From Mucilaginibacter sp. L3T2-6 (GTDB lineage: Bacteria; Bacteroidota; Bacteroidia; Sphingobacteriales; Sphingobacteriaceae): a stretch of DNA of 64,000 bases. Below, piece after piece: positions 43,797 to 52,290 of this stretch. The stretch spans positions 62,001 to 126,000 of the forward strand of contig NZ_JAUMKC010000012.1 of assembly GCF_030519355.1 (NCBI RefSeq), given 5' to 3'. Position numbers and translations under genes: made by a program. A model generated the notes under the pieces. That model was given only the letters and a program-made list of their open reading frames with translations. It was not told the DNA's origin and ran no database searches. Position 1 is the first letter of the stretch. Each line of letters starts with the position of its first letter.

Positions 43797-45173
43797 TTAT
43801 AAAGGCAGCGATACGATAAATGAAGTACCATAGCCCGGCGAAGATTTAACGGCAATAGTGCCATTCATCTGCTCTATGGCCTGTTTCACAAAATACAATC
43901 CCAGGCCCATGCTTTTTTTGTTTGTACCAGATTTAAAATACTTTTTAAAGATATTATTTCGCTGGGCAGGCTGAATGCCTATGCCGTTATCTTCAACTTC
44001 TATCAAACAGTTGTCTCCTTCGCGGTAGGACTTGACTTTTACCCATTGCTCCGGCTTGCTGAAGTCGGCATACTTAATAGCATTTGATACCAGGTTATTA
44101 AATATTGTTTTTAAGTCAGTACTGTTGCACCGTACTTCCCATACTTCCAGCTCGCTTAAAAACTTCACCTTTTCACCTCCCGCAAAAAAACTGTTCTGGG
44201 CAATTACGTCATGAACAATTTCATTAAGGTTACAAAGCTGCGCATCATATATATTATTTGTACGGATATTATGCAATACTTCCTTGATGTAATTATCCTG
44301 TAGCTGAATGCTTTCGCGCATCATCTCTGTATACTCGGGCACTTTATGGATATCCTTTTCTTTCTCCAAAACTGAGACTAACCCTGACAGGGAAGTTAGC
44401 GGCGAACGCAGGTCGTGGGTAACGGAGTATACAAATTTGTTAATCCGTTCATTCAGGTTTACCAGGGCCTGGTTCTGATCAATAATTACTTTCTTGGAAG
44501 CGTGCAGCTTTTTCAGCATCAATCCGGCCAATAACACTATTGCGCTTATTATAATGATAGAAATAACGATATCAGCAATAAATACGTAATGGTCTACCAT
44601 GCGGGAAGTAACACCTACCAGGGAAGCAAAATTCTGTTGGTGAATGGTTAGGTTATCGGATATGGTATTGATTTGCAGGATGAGGCTGTCGGCATCAATT
44701 GTCTTACCGGCGCTAATGTCAGCATGGGCCTTAGTGCCGGTGGCGTTCAATTGCGCAACCAATACATCTGACTTCTGCCAGCTTTGTATGGCTTTTTTAA
44801 AAAAATCTGTATGCTGAAAATGCTCAAAAAACCAACCCAGCTCCAGTAAATCGTCGGGATGATTACCGCCCATTAAAAAACCTATCCGCGCTATTTTAAA
44901 ATCCAGGCCCCTCAATAACGCTTCGCGGGCAATGCTATCGCCCCTGGGTATAGTAATGTCGTTTTTGAATAGCAGGAAATCGGTTTCTTCGTGGGAATAG
45001 ATATAACTCAATAAGTGGCGGCTGGCGTCTTTCTCACCTTTTGAGTATTGCGATTCAAAATTAGTGTAAGCCCGGCTGGCGGATAGAATCTTAACAGAAT
45101 AATAATGTGTTACAGCTATTGCAGCAGTAGCTGCCAATACGATTACGGACAGGGCTATGATAACTTTCTTCAT
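43797..45173 (-). CDS. Membrane sensor histidine kinase
   Basis: A 458-residue kinase. TM1 is at residues ~4-26 (VIIALSVIVLAATAAIAVTHY) and TM2 at ~203-225 (VISIIIISAIVLLAGLML), leaving a ~175-residue extracytoplasmic sensor of helical type. HisKA has KFVYSVTHDLRSPLTSLSG with the phospho-His, and the ATPase lobe has NNLVSNAIKYA, VEDNGIGI and SMGLGLYFVKQAIEQM. It sits 93 bp downstream of the AraC gene on the same strand. No response regulator is adjacent. Confidence 0.92.
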   Translation of the reverse strand: MKKVIIALSVIVLAATAAIAVTHYYSVKILSASRAYTNFESQYSKGEKDASRHLLSYIYSHEETDFLLFKNDITIPRGDSIAREALLRGLDFKIARIGFLMGGNHPDDLLELGWFFEHFQHTDFFKKAIQSWQKSDVLVAQLNATGTKAHADISAGKTIDADSLILQINTISDNLTIHQQNFASLVGVTSRMVDHYVFIADIVISIIIISAIVLLAGLMLKKLHASKKVIIDQNQALVNLNERINKFVYSVTHDLRSPLTSLSGLVSVLEKEKDIHKVPEYTEMMRESIQLQDNYIKEVLHNIRTNNIYDAQLCNLNEIVHDVIAQNSFFAGGEKVKFLSELEVWEVRCNSTDLKTIFNNLVSNAIKYADFSKPEQWVKVKSYREGDNCLIEVEDNGIGIQPAQRNNIFKKYFKSGTNKKSMGLGLYFVKQAIEQMNGTIAVKSSPGYGTSFIVSLPL

Positions 45174-45266
45174 CGGCTAAACCAGGCATGCGGATTTTCG
45201 GTAGATAACATTCCGCACCAGAGCCTTTTACGTAAGCGATCAGGAAAGGTTGTGAAAACAATATTT

Positions 45267-46082
45267 TTAAAATGTGGGTTGCCTGATTTTTGAAGGGGCA
45301 ATGCCGTACGCCTTTTTAAACGCAAAAGAAAAATGTGAAAAGTCTTTAAAGCCAACCTCCATATAAACGTCGGACGTGCGCCAACCCTTTTCTTTGATAA
45401 GATACCAGGCGTCATTTAGCCTTTTTTGCTGCAGCCAGCGATTGGGTGAGGTGTGAAAAACCTTTTCAAAGTCGCGCTTAAAGGTGGCCAGGCTGCGTCC
45501 GGTTAGATAAGCGAAGCGGTTAAGATCAACATTGAACCTGTAATGTTCATTCATATAACCTTCGAGATCTATTTTGCCGGGTTCGCTAAAGTCAAATAAT
45601 GCATCTTTCAGTTCCGGATTGGTTTGAAGCAATATCATTACAGCTTCTTTAACCTTAAGCTTCGTCAGCATTTCACCTGTATCGCCGGCATTGTCTATGT
45701 AAGGCGACAGCGAGCTTAAATAGTTTCTAAGCAAACTGGCCGGCTTCAATACCATGGCCGGTTCACCTGTGTACGGCCCGGTAGCTTGCAGTTTCAGATC
45801 TTCGGCTACACTGCGAAGTGTATCTCTGTCCATAATAACCGAGATGGTTTTAAATTCACCGCCCTTAGGCGGACGCTTAGCAAATTTTGCCAGTTGGTTT
45901 TTTCTGAGAAAGCGGAACTCTCCTTCATGAAACACATAGTTCCTGCCATTCACATAAAGTTCAGAGGCGCCTGAAAAAATGTAACCCAACACGTGATCGG
46001 AGATAAACTGCTCACCTTCCTTATTTACGTTTGAATAGCAACTGTAAACTATTCGTGGTCCGGATTTTTTCTTTAAAGCCAT
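45267..46082 (-). CDS. AraC-family transcriptional regulator
   Basis: A 271-residue regulator. The N-terminal ~165 residues form a cupin-like sensing domain (SGASELYVNGRNYVFHEGEF). The C-terminal AraC HTH pair is seen in LNRFAYLTGRSLATFKRDFEKVF and WRTSDVYMEVGFKDFSHFSFAFKKAYGIAPS. It lies just downstream of the SDR gene on the same strand. The direct repeats at 47128-47160 are good candidate binding sites. The inducer is unknown. Confidence 0.93.
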   Translation of the reverse strand: MALKKKSGPRIVYSCYSNVNKEGEQFISDHVLGYIFSGASELYVNGRNYVFHEGEFRFLRKNQLAKFAKRPPKGGEFKTISVIMDRDTLRSVAEDLKLQATGPYTGEPAMVLKPASLLRNYLSSLSPYIDNAGDTGEMLTKLKVKEAVMILLQTNPELKDALFDFSEPGKIDLEGYMNEHYRFNVDLNRFAYLTGRSLATFKRDFEKVFHTSPNRWLQQKRLNDAWYLIKEKGWRTSDVYMEVGFKDFSHFSFAFKKAYGIAPSKIRQPTF

Positions 46083-46106
46083 ATCGTGTTGAGATCGTGA
46101 TTATAA

Positions 46107-46150
46107 ATTTGTGAATGTGCGGATAAGTGATTAGCTGCACATTCACAAAT
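46107..46150. repeat. Intergenic stem-loop, TGCACAT/TGTGCGGAT type
   Basis: 14-bp perfect inverted repeat ATTTGTGAATGTGC (46107-46120) with GCACATTCACAAAT (46137-46150), and a 16-base loop that includes GGATAAGTG. It lies between the SDR and AraC genes. There is no T-run, so a classic terminator is not certain. It is related to elements at 22688-22737 and 57941-58035. Confidence 0.7.
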
Positions 46151-46201
46151 CTGGATTATTAACTCGAAATTTTACTATCCCGCATATTTGCGCACCGCGC
46201 A

Positions 46202-47077
46202 TTATTTACCATACATCTTTTTGCCCATTTCGGTTTCTAGGAAATTAACCGATTCAGAGTGGTCTGTAGACAAGCTTACCGGCAGCCATTTTTCCATTTC
46301 AGACTGGCGTTTCGCATCGGCTTGTTTAAGTAAAGTAACAGCATCGCTGCCCAGCACAAGATGCATGGGCGGCTCCGGGCTGTTGGCCAGATCAATTATT
46401 GCCCTGGCCGCTTTTTCCGGGTCGCCAACCGGTACAAATTGTCCCGACGAGAAATATTCCGTGCGATGGTTTACTGCGTCATAGCCTTCTATCTTAGGCG
46501 CATACGTCATCGAATCGCCTGCCCAGTCGGTACGGAAGCCGCCGGGTTCAACACTTGTAACCCATATGTTTAACGGCGCAACCTCTTTTGCCAGCGCTTC
46601 GGTAAATCCGCTCAAACCAAACTTGGCTGCCTGGTAAACAGACAAGCCCGGGTTGCCCACGCGCCCGCCAACCGAGCTGATCTGTAATATGCGGCCCGAG
46701 CCTTGTTTCCGCATGTGCGGTAATACTGCTCGTGTAACGACGATCGGCGCATATAAATTTGTTTCCAATTGACTGCGCACCTGCTCTTCAGTAAAAGCTT
46801 CTGCCGCTCCTATAATGCCAAAACCGGCATTATTTACCAGCACATCAATGCGGCCGAAATGGACAATTGTACTGTTAATTGCAGCATCTATCTCATCTTT
46901 TTTCGTAACATCAAGCTTTAAAAGATATACCTGGCCAGGGTATTTGTTTTCAAGGTCCTTTAAGCTATCTGTATTGCGTGCAGTTGCCGCAACTTTATCG
47001 CCGCTCGTTAATACGGCTTCGGTGAGGCTGCGGCCCAATCCGCGGGAGCTGCCTGTTATAAACCAAATTTTACTCAT
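46202..47077 (-). CDS. SDR-family oxidoreductase
   Basis: A 291-residue classical SDR. TGSSRGLGRSL near residues 8-18 binds NAD(P), NNAGFG is near 88, and Ser (QISSVGGRV) with YQAAKFG give the catalytic Ser-Tyr-Lys. The C-terminal stretch has PGGFRTDWAGDSM. Substrate unknown. Its promoter region (47078-47196) holds a -7 element and direct repeats fitting AraC activation, and the AraC gene follows 120 bp downstream. Confidence 0.92.
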   Translation of the reverse strand: MSKIWFITGSSRGLGRSLTEAVLTSGDKVAATARNTDSLKDLENKYPGQVYLLKLDVTKKDEIDAAINSTIVHFGRIDVLVNNAGFGIIGAAEAFTEEQVRSQLETNLYAPIVVTRAVLPHMRKQGSGRILQISSVGGRVGNPGLSVYQAAKFGLSGFTEALAKEVAPLNIWVTSVEPGGFRTDWAGDSMTYAPKIEGYDAVNHRTEYFSSGQFVPVGDPEKAARAIIDLANSPEPPMHLVLGSDAVTLLKQADAKRQSEMEKWLPVSLSTDHSESVNFLETEMGKKMYGK

Positions 47078-47088
47078 CTTCTTTTAAA

Positions 47089-47160
47089 TTTTGTTAAAAC
47101 AAAGTTAGCTCATTGTTTCGCTGCCCGTTTTGTTAAAAAGCTCAAATTATTTTGTTAAAA
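47089..47160 (-). promoter_or_regulatory. SDR promoter with direct repeats, likely AraC site
   Basis: On the minus strand TAACTTTG (47107-47100) fits the -7 element 23 bp before the ATG (start 47077), and no TTTG lies at the -33 spacing. Three copies of TTTTGTTAAAA occur at 47089-47099, 47128-47138 and 47150-47160. The last two are 22 bp apart and continue with A/G-GCTCAAA, so they form a ~19-bp direct repeat spaced two helical turns apart just upstream of the -7 element, as activator sites of AraC proteins do. Confidence 0.6.
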
Positions 47161-47196
47161 GGCTCAAAAAATAATCGGAAAAAAGTTGAAGAAATA

Positions 47197-47255
47197 TTTG
47201 CGTAAGTGATTGCTTACATATAAATTTGTAAGCAATCACTTACATATTGAATCGA
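47197..47255 (+). promoter_or_regulatory. Second ArsR-module promoter with paired 16-bp operators
   Basis: TTTG at 47197-47200 and TAAATTTG at 47221-47228 have a 20-bp spacer. GTAAGTGATTGCTTAC (47202-47217) and its exact reverse complement GTAAGCAATCACTTAC (47228-47243) flank a 10-bp spacer that holds most of the -7 element. It is the same geometry as at 3994-4043. The ArsR ATG at 47256 is 12 bp after the second dyad. Confidence 0.78.
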
Positions 47256-47585
47256 ATGATGAGAAGAGATGTTTTCCAGGCCATAGCTGATCCGACACGA
47301 AGGGATATTATCAACCTGATAGCGGTTAACCCGTTAAACCTAAATGCCATAGCCGATAATTTCGACGTGAGCCGGCCCGCTATTTCGCAGCATATAAAGA
47401 TTTTGATAGAGTGCGGTCTTATTAATATCAAAAAAAAGGGGAGAGAGCGCTATTGCGAGGTACAGGCTGAACCGCTTAACCAGGTGTCGGACTGGATTGC
47501 GCAATTCCATAAGCTGTGGAGCGAACGCTTTGACCGCCTTGACGACATTTTGAAAAAGATGGAAAGCAATACCAATAAATCATAA
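47256..47585 (+). CDS. ArsR-family winged-helix repressor, second copy
   Basis: About 109 residues from the ATG at 47256 (a second ATG follows directly; an upstream TTG lies just after the second operator dyad). [20 protein letters not shown] and the recognition region DVSRPAISQHIKIL match the ArsR at 4044. It lacks Cys metal sites. It is presumed to bind the paired operators immediately upstream and to repress the VOC and SRPBCC genes that follow. Confidence 0.9.
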   Translation: MMRRDVFQAIADPTRRDIINLIAVNPLNLNAIADNFDVSRPAISQHIKILIECGLINIKKKGRERYCEVQAEPLNQVSDWIAQFHKLWSERFDRLDDILKKMESNTNKS

Positions 47586-47620
47586 ACTAAAACAATTATT
47601 TACCATTAAAAACTACAATT

Positions 47621-48037
47621 ATGACTAAAGAACTTTGGATTAATTTACCGGTAAAGAATCTTAAAAATTCGATGAATTTTTTCACCAGGATAGGCTTCAA
47701 ATTCAACACTGACAGCCCGGGGCATAATGATACTATGTCGCCAATGATAATAGGCGCCAAGAATATTGTAGTGATGCTTATTGAGGAGAAAGTTTTCACT
47801 GTTAACAATTGCGTGCCGGTATCTGATACCAGCAAAGGCAGCGAGGTGCTACTGTCTTTTGACGCCGAAAGCCGTGAAGAAGTTGACGAGATGGCGAAGA
47901 AGGTGGTAGCGGCCGGCGGAAAAATGTTTTCGGACCCCGCGGAAGTTCAGGGCTGGATGTATGGCTGCGGATTCTCTGATCCTGACGGTCACCGCTGGAA
48001 CATGCTTTATATGGACATGAGTAAAATGAATGGTTAA
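47621..48037 (+). CDS. VOC-family protein
   Basis: A 138-residue glyoxalase/bleomycin-resistance-fold protein. LWINLPVKNLKNSMNFFTRIGF opens the fold and YGCGFSDPDGHRWNMLYMD closes it, with a His or Glu-type ligand region slightly different from the VOC at 5966. The central segment MLIEEKVFTVNNCVPVSD is a variable loop. Ligand unknown. It is the second gene of the second ArsR module. Confidence 0.87.
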   Translation: MTKELWINLPVKNLKNSMNFFTRIGFKFNTDSPGHNDTMSPMIIGAKNIVVMLIEEKVFTVNNCVPVSDTSKGSEVLLSFDAESREEVDEMAKKVVAAGGKMFSDPAEVQGWMYGCGFSDPDGHRWNMLYMDMSKMNG

Positions 48038-48055
48038 ACTTTAAATATTACAGCA

Positions 48056-48547
48056 ATGGCAAGCAACAATCAAACCACCATTACCGCCGAACCAGGCAAA
48101 CAGGAACTTTTTATAACCCGCGAGTTCGACGCATCACGCGAAAATGTATTTAAGGCGTTTACCACGCCCGAGATAATTGTGCAGTGGCTTGGCCCACGCG
48201 AATTGAAAATGCGCATTGACAAATTCGATCCGAAAAGCGGCGGCGGATATCGCTATGTACATATTGACCCCGCCGGAAACGAATACGGTTTTCATGGCGT
48301 GATACACGAGGTATTACCGTTGCAACGAGTTATACAGACGTTTGAGTTTGAGGGCCTGCCCGAGGCCGGGCACGTGGCGATGGAGACTGCCCGCTTTGAA
48401 GAACTGCCCGGCAACCGTACGCGCGTAACCATACAGTCGGTATTTCAATCTGTTGCCGACAGGGATGGCATGGTACAATCAGGTATGGAACGCGGCGTGG
48501 TGGATTCGCACCAGCGGCTGGATGAGTTGTTTGAGAAGGGAATTTGA
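48056..48547 (+). CDS. SRPBCC / AHSA1-like protein, second copy
   Basis: A 163-residue START-fold protein similar to the one at 4372. [55 protein letters not shown] and [21 protein letters not shown] are family features. It is the last gene of the second ArsR module, 18 bp after the VOC gene. Confidence 0.88.
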   Translation: MASNNQTTITAEPGKQELFITREFDASRENVFKAFTTPEIIVQWLGPRELKMRIDKFDPKSGGGYRYVHIDPAGNEYGFHGVIHEVLPLQRVIQTFEFEGLPEAGHVAMETARFEELPGNRTRVTIQSVFQSVADRDGMVQSGMERGVVDSHQRLDELFEKGI

Positions 48548-49106
48548 AAACCCGAAGGATGTAATTTTAAAATTCCTGAAGCGCAAGCGAAGGCCTTTAT
48601 GTTTTACCGACAGGAGTCAATACGACCGTACCGGACCGGCACTGTTTATGACTTCAACTGTTTCCGTAGAACCTGACGGCCTTCATGTCGCTTTTATTGT
48701 ACAATGAAATACTGGCCCCCGGCAGGAAGTCATGAGCTTCAGTTGTCCAGTGCTGGCCTGAGCATAATAGCGCGCTTTTAATCTTTTAAATCTCGTCAAC
48801 TTTTGTCTGCCTGTGCGGTTTCAGCAATGTTTTATAATGAAGGTATAAGGCTTTTTTTATCCCATGCTTTCCCTCTCAACCGGCCCGGTATCCCGGCAGC
48901 GGCTTCCGAAAATTTGTCATGTTCGGTCACGTCTAAACTTTCGGGTGTTGCAAAAAAGGCGTCTTTTCCGGCCGGAACATCATCGATCTTTTCAGTGGGC
49001 TAAAATGGAAACTTCCAGCCTCAAATAAAAATTCTTAAATTTCCTGTAACTATTTTTTCCTGCCGGAGTATTTAACCCAAAGAATAACACATAATACCGA
49101 ACCTGA
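48548..49106. other. Intergenic stretch, no supported gene
   Basis: This 559-bp gap has no convincing gene. A minus-strand frame at 48832-48999 has protein-like composition (FFATPESLDVTEHDKFSEAA) but lacks an ATG and is short, so it may be a decayed remnant. The sigma-factor promoter should lie near 49000-49106; no clear -7 element was found. Confidence 0.55.
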
Positions 49107-49658
49107 TTGAACTCGTTGGCCGACAATACAATCATGCTCAAGGTGAAAGCCGGAGACCTGGATAAAATGGGATTGCTGTTTGAGCGGTACAACCGGCCGT
49201 TGTATGGCTTCCTGTTTCACATGACATATCAGCGTGAAACGAGTGAGGATTTAGTGCAGCAGGTATTTTATAAAATGCTGAAATACCGGGATACCTTTAC
49301 AGCTACCGGCGAGTTTGTACACTGGATGTACTCGATAGCGCGCAACACCCTGAAGGACCAGGGCAAGAGCCTGAAGCAACGGGTGAAGCATGAAAATACG
49401 GACGACCACGCCGAACGGCTGCCCGGCGGATTGACGCCCCAAGAGCAGTTAGAAAAAAAGCAGGCCAAACAGCGGCTGTACCAGGCTATGGAAAGATTAA
49501 GCGACAGCCACCGTGAAGTGCTTACGCTGAGTAAGTTTCAGGAACTGAAATACCAGGAAATAGCGCAGATACTGGATATTTCGGAAATAGCGGTTAAGAC
49601 CAGGGCGCATAGGGCAATGCAGGAACTGAAGGGTATTTATGAAAAAATGGAACGCTAA
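49107..49658 (+). CDS. ECF-type RNA polymerase sigma factor
   Basis: A 183-residue ECF sigma factor. Region 2 is seen in LLFERYNRPLYGFLFHMTYQRETSEDLVQQVF and region 4 in LSKFQELKYQEIAQILDISEIAVKTRAHRAM. Relatives start MNSLxDNTxMLKVKAGD, so I keep the TTG start at 49107; an ATG at 49134 would drop the first nine residues. The anti-sigma gene follows 9 bp downstream, which supports coupled control. Confidence 0.9.
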   Translation: MNSLADNTIMLKVKAGDLDKMGLLFERYNRPLYGFLFHMTYQRETSEDLVQQVFYKMLKYRDTFTATGEFVHWMYSIARNTLKDQGKSLKQRVKHENTDDHAERLPGGLTPQEQLEKKQAKQRLYQAMERLSDSHREVLTLSKFQELKYQEIAQILDISEIAVKTRAHRAMQELKGIYEKMER

Positions 49659-49667
49659 GAGCAGGCT

Positions 49668-50486
49668 ATGAAGAATTGTGAGCAATATGAGGAACTGTTT
49701 GCCGGCTGGATAAACAACGAACTAAAACCGGCGGAGAAGGAAAAACTGGAGCAGCATTTGGACGGCTGCCCGGCCTGCCGTGAAGAGCTGGCAGGCATGC
49801 AGCAGCTTTGGGCGTTAATGGATGAAGCAGAAGTGCCCGATCCGTCGCCAAAGATGCAAGCCGGTTTTACGGCCATTCTTAATGATTTTAAAACTGCGGA
49901 AACACGTAAAAAGCAGGCATCGGCAGGGTTGAAAGTGCAATTGGGTTGGCTGTTGCAATGGCGGCAAAAATGGCCGCTGGCTTACACTTTCGCCATAATT
50001 TTGGTAGGCTTTGGCTGCGGATACCTGTTTTTTGATTTAAAAGGAAGCAAGAGGCAAGATCAGCAGATGTCGGCCCTTACAACCCAGGTCCACGAGTTGA
50101 AACAAACCATGGCGCTGGCCCTGATGGAAAACCCTTCGGCATCAGAACGTATACGGGGCGTAAGCTACACCGCCGAAATTAAGCACGCTGATAAGGAAGT
50201 GATAGAAGCCCTGCTGGCGACATTAAATAATGACCCTAATGTAAACGTGCGCCTGAGTACGCTTGACGCATTAACGCGTCTGGCCAACCACCCGGAAGTG
50301 AGGCTCGGTCTTGTCCAATCCATCACCACGCAGGAATCGCCGCTTATGCAATCGGCCATTGCTGATGTCATGCTGAAGCTGCAGGAGAAGAGGTCAGTAA
50401 AATCGTTCAGGGAATTATTGAAACAAAAGAACCTTGACAATGGCGTGAGGGACAAAATAAAAGCGACCATAACACAACTGATTTAA
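49668..50486 (+). CDS. Anti-sigma factor with zinc finger, TM helix and HEAT-like repeats
   Basis: A 272-residue protein. His30-x3-Cys34-x2-Cys37 forms an HC2-type zinc finger for sigma binding. A TM helix lies near residues 104-123 (LAYTFAIILVGFGCGYLFF). The periplasmic part carries a short coiled coil and HEAT-like repeats (VIEALLATLNNDPNVNVRLSTL; EVRLGLVQSITTQESPLMQSA). The repeats could sense envelope partners. It is directly after the sigma gene and before two DUF4097 genes. Confidence 0.87.
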   Translation: MKNCEQYEELFAGWINNELKPAEKEKLEQHLDGCPACREELAGMQQLWALMDEAEVPDPSPKMQAGFTAILNDFKTAETRKKQASAGLKVQLGWLLQWRQKWPLAYTFAIILVGFGCGYLFFDLKGSKRQDQQMSALTTQVHELKQTMALALMENPSASERIRGVSYTAEIKHADKEVIEALLATLNNDPNVNVRLSTLDALTRLANHPEVRLGLVQSITTQESPLMQSAIADVMLKLQEKRSVKSFRELLKQKNLDNGVRDKIKATITQLI

Positions 50487-50500
50487 ACACCACCACAATT

Positions 50501-51364
50501 ATGAAAAAGAATTTTATCCCTGTTTTAACAGGAATCGGGCTCTGCCTTGTCCAGTTTTCGGCGAATGCCCAAAGCTATAAAACGCATGTAAGCAAGGTAT
50601 TTGATATGCAAAATGGCGTAGTTGGTATTTTTAACCTTGACGGCCCCATCAAAGTGGAAGGATATGCAGGAAATAAGGTAATGATTGAAATTGACGAAAC
50701 CATTACCGGCGAAAACCAGGCGGCTTTAGAAGAAGGTAAGCGTGATTTCAAGCTTGGCTTCGACCAAAAAGGTGATAGCCTTGCAATTTATACGGCTTAC
50801 CCCTATGATACCCGGCCACACAGGTACTACAGACATTATGGCGATGATGATGACCGGGACATCCATTATAACATTAGGCTGGCTTATACAGTTAAAGTGC
50901 CGAACAATGTTAATCTTTTCGCTACTACGGTAAACAATGGTGATATAGCCATTAAGGATGTTTACGGTTCCCTGAGGATCAACAATGTAAATGGCGGAAT
51001 TGAAATATTGAATGCCAAAGGCGCCACATGGGCGCACACGGTAAATGGACCGCTTACGGTTACTTACCTGCGTAACCCGCCGGGCGAATCGTCCTATTAC
51101 ACGCTTAACGGAGAATTAAACGCAACGTTTTTACCGGACTTATCGGCAGATGTGGAATTCAAAAGCATGAACGGGCAATTCTTCACAGATTTTGAAGACA
51201 CGCAGGTGATGCCTTCGAGAGTGTCCAAGACTGTTAATAAAGGTAATAACGGCACCACTTATAAGCTTAACAAAGCTTCTGATGTGCGCTTCGGGGCAGG
51301 CGGGAAATTATTCAAATTCGAAACTTTAAACGGAAATATTTATATTAAGAAACAAAAAGCATAA
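50501..51364 (+). CDS. Secreted DUF4097 beta-helix-like protein, copy 1
   Basis: A 287-residue protein with signal peptide (1-24, ending ANAQS). The mature part is made of short beta repeats, VNLFATTVNNGDIAIKDVYGSL and LRINNVNGGIEILNAKGATWAH, typical of DUF4097 proteins that fold as a beta-solenoid in the periplasm or outer surface. It lies 15 bp after the anti-sigma gene. Function unknown; likely an envelope target or reporter of the sigma system. Confidence 0.86.
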   Translation: MKKNFIPVLTGIGLCLVQFSANAQSYKTHVSKVFDMQNGVVGIFNLDGPIKVEGYAGNKVMIEIDETITGENQAALEEGKRDFKLGFDQKGDSLAIYTAYPYDTRPHRYYRHYGDDDDRDIHYNIRLAYTVKVPNNVNLFATTVNNGDIAIKDVYGSLRINNVNGGIEILNAKGATWAHTVNGPLTVTYLRNPPGESSYYTLNGELNATFLPDLSADVEFKSMNGQFFTDFEDTQVMPSRVSKTVNKGNNGTTYKLNKASDVRFGAGGKLFKFETLNGNIYIKKQKA

Positions 51365-51365
51365 C

Positions 51366-52196
51366 ATGAAAACTATAAAAATAATAGGGGCATTGGCAGT
51401 AGCGATGCTTATTTATAACGGTCTTTATGCGCAAACTGCTGAGAAGGAACAGCTGGTGGTGCCGCTCAGCCAGCCCGGCAGGCCTTACAAGCTGGACGTG
51501 GGAATTGTAGACGGCTCGATAACCGTAATAGGTTATGAGGGTAAAGACATCATCATCGAGACGAAAGAAAAAGACAGGGGAGAAAGGCAACGTAATCAGC
51601 ATACCCGCGACGGAATGCATAGCCTCTCCACCGGCCGGAGGGCCGATATACAAGCCAACGAAAACAATAATACCGTTACTGTAGAAGGAGAGGCCGGCAG
51701 GGAAACCAACCTGGTGCTGAAAGTTCCGCAGGGAGATGCGGCACTGAAACTTCAAACCGTAAATAATGGCGATATTTTGGTAAGCAATATTAATGGTGAT
51801 TTAGAACTCACTAATACCAATGGCGGGATAAAGGCCACCGGTATCTCGGGTTCGGTAGTAGCAAATACAGTAAACGGCAACGTGATAGTTACTTTTAAAA
51901 GCATCGACCCAAAAGCTGCGATGGCCTTTACCACCCTTAACGGCAATGTTGATGTAACCTTCCCGCCGAGCCTGAAAGCGAATGTGAAATTAAAATCAGA
52001 CAGGGGCGATATATTTACTGATTTTGATGTGGTAGCCGAGGAACATAAGCCGACAGTATCCAACAAAAGCACCCCGAAAGGCAAAATGTACAGTTTAAAG
52101 GTTGAGGACTGGGTTTACGGTAAAATAAACGGCGGCGGTCCGCAACTGATGATGAAGAACATGAACGGTAATCTTTATATCCGAAAGGTAAAATAA
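51366..52196 (+). CDS. Secreted DUF4097 beta-helix-like protein, copy 2
   Basis: A 276-residue paralogue of the preceding gene, signal peptide 1-22 (ending GLYAQT). Repeats VNNGDILVSNINGDLELTNTNGGI and VVANTVNGNVIVTFKSID show the same beta-solenoid pattern. It begins 1 bp after the previous stop. It is last in the operon, and a hairpin at 52242-52284 follows. Confidence 0.86.
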   Translation: MKTIKIIGALAVAMLIYNGLYAQTAEKEQLVVPLSQPGRPYKLDVGIVDGSITVIGYEGKDIIIETKEKDRGERQRNQHTRDGMHSLSTGRRADIQANENNNTVTVEGEAGRETNLVLKVPQGDAALKLQTVNNGDILVSNINGDLELTNTNGGIKATGISGSVVANTVNGNVIVTFKSIDPKAAMAFTTLNGNVDVTFPPSLKANVKLKSDRGDIFTDFDVVAEEHKPTVSNKSTPKGKMYSLKVEDWVYGKINGGGPQLMMKNMNGNLYIRKVK

Positions 52197-52241
52197 CGGT
52201 ATATAAATTTAAACATCTCATAAATTTCTGAACTAAGTATA

Positions 52242-52284
52242 TTAAGGAATTTGACAACTCCCTGGGAATTGCCAAATTCCTTAA
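52242..52284. terminator. Bidirectional-looking hairpin between convergent genes
   Basis: 12-bp perfect arms TTAAGGAATTTG (52242-52253) and CAAATTCCTTAA (52273-52284) with partial inner pairing. It lies between the DUF4097 operon and the GH127 stop codon. No long T-run follows, so termination is plausible but not certain. Confidence 0.65.
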
Positions 52285-52290
52285 TTGCTG

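Noticed and set aside
48832..48999. Minus-strand protein-like frame in the gap before the sigma factor
   Set aside because: No ATG or other good start, only 56 codons, and no recognisable family; too weak to call a gene, though decay of an old gene is possible.
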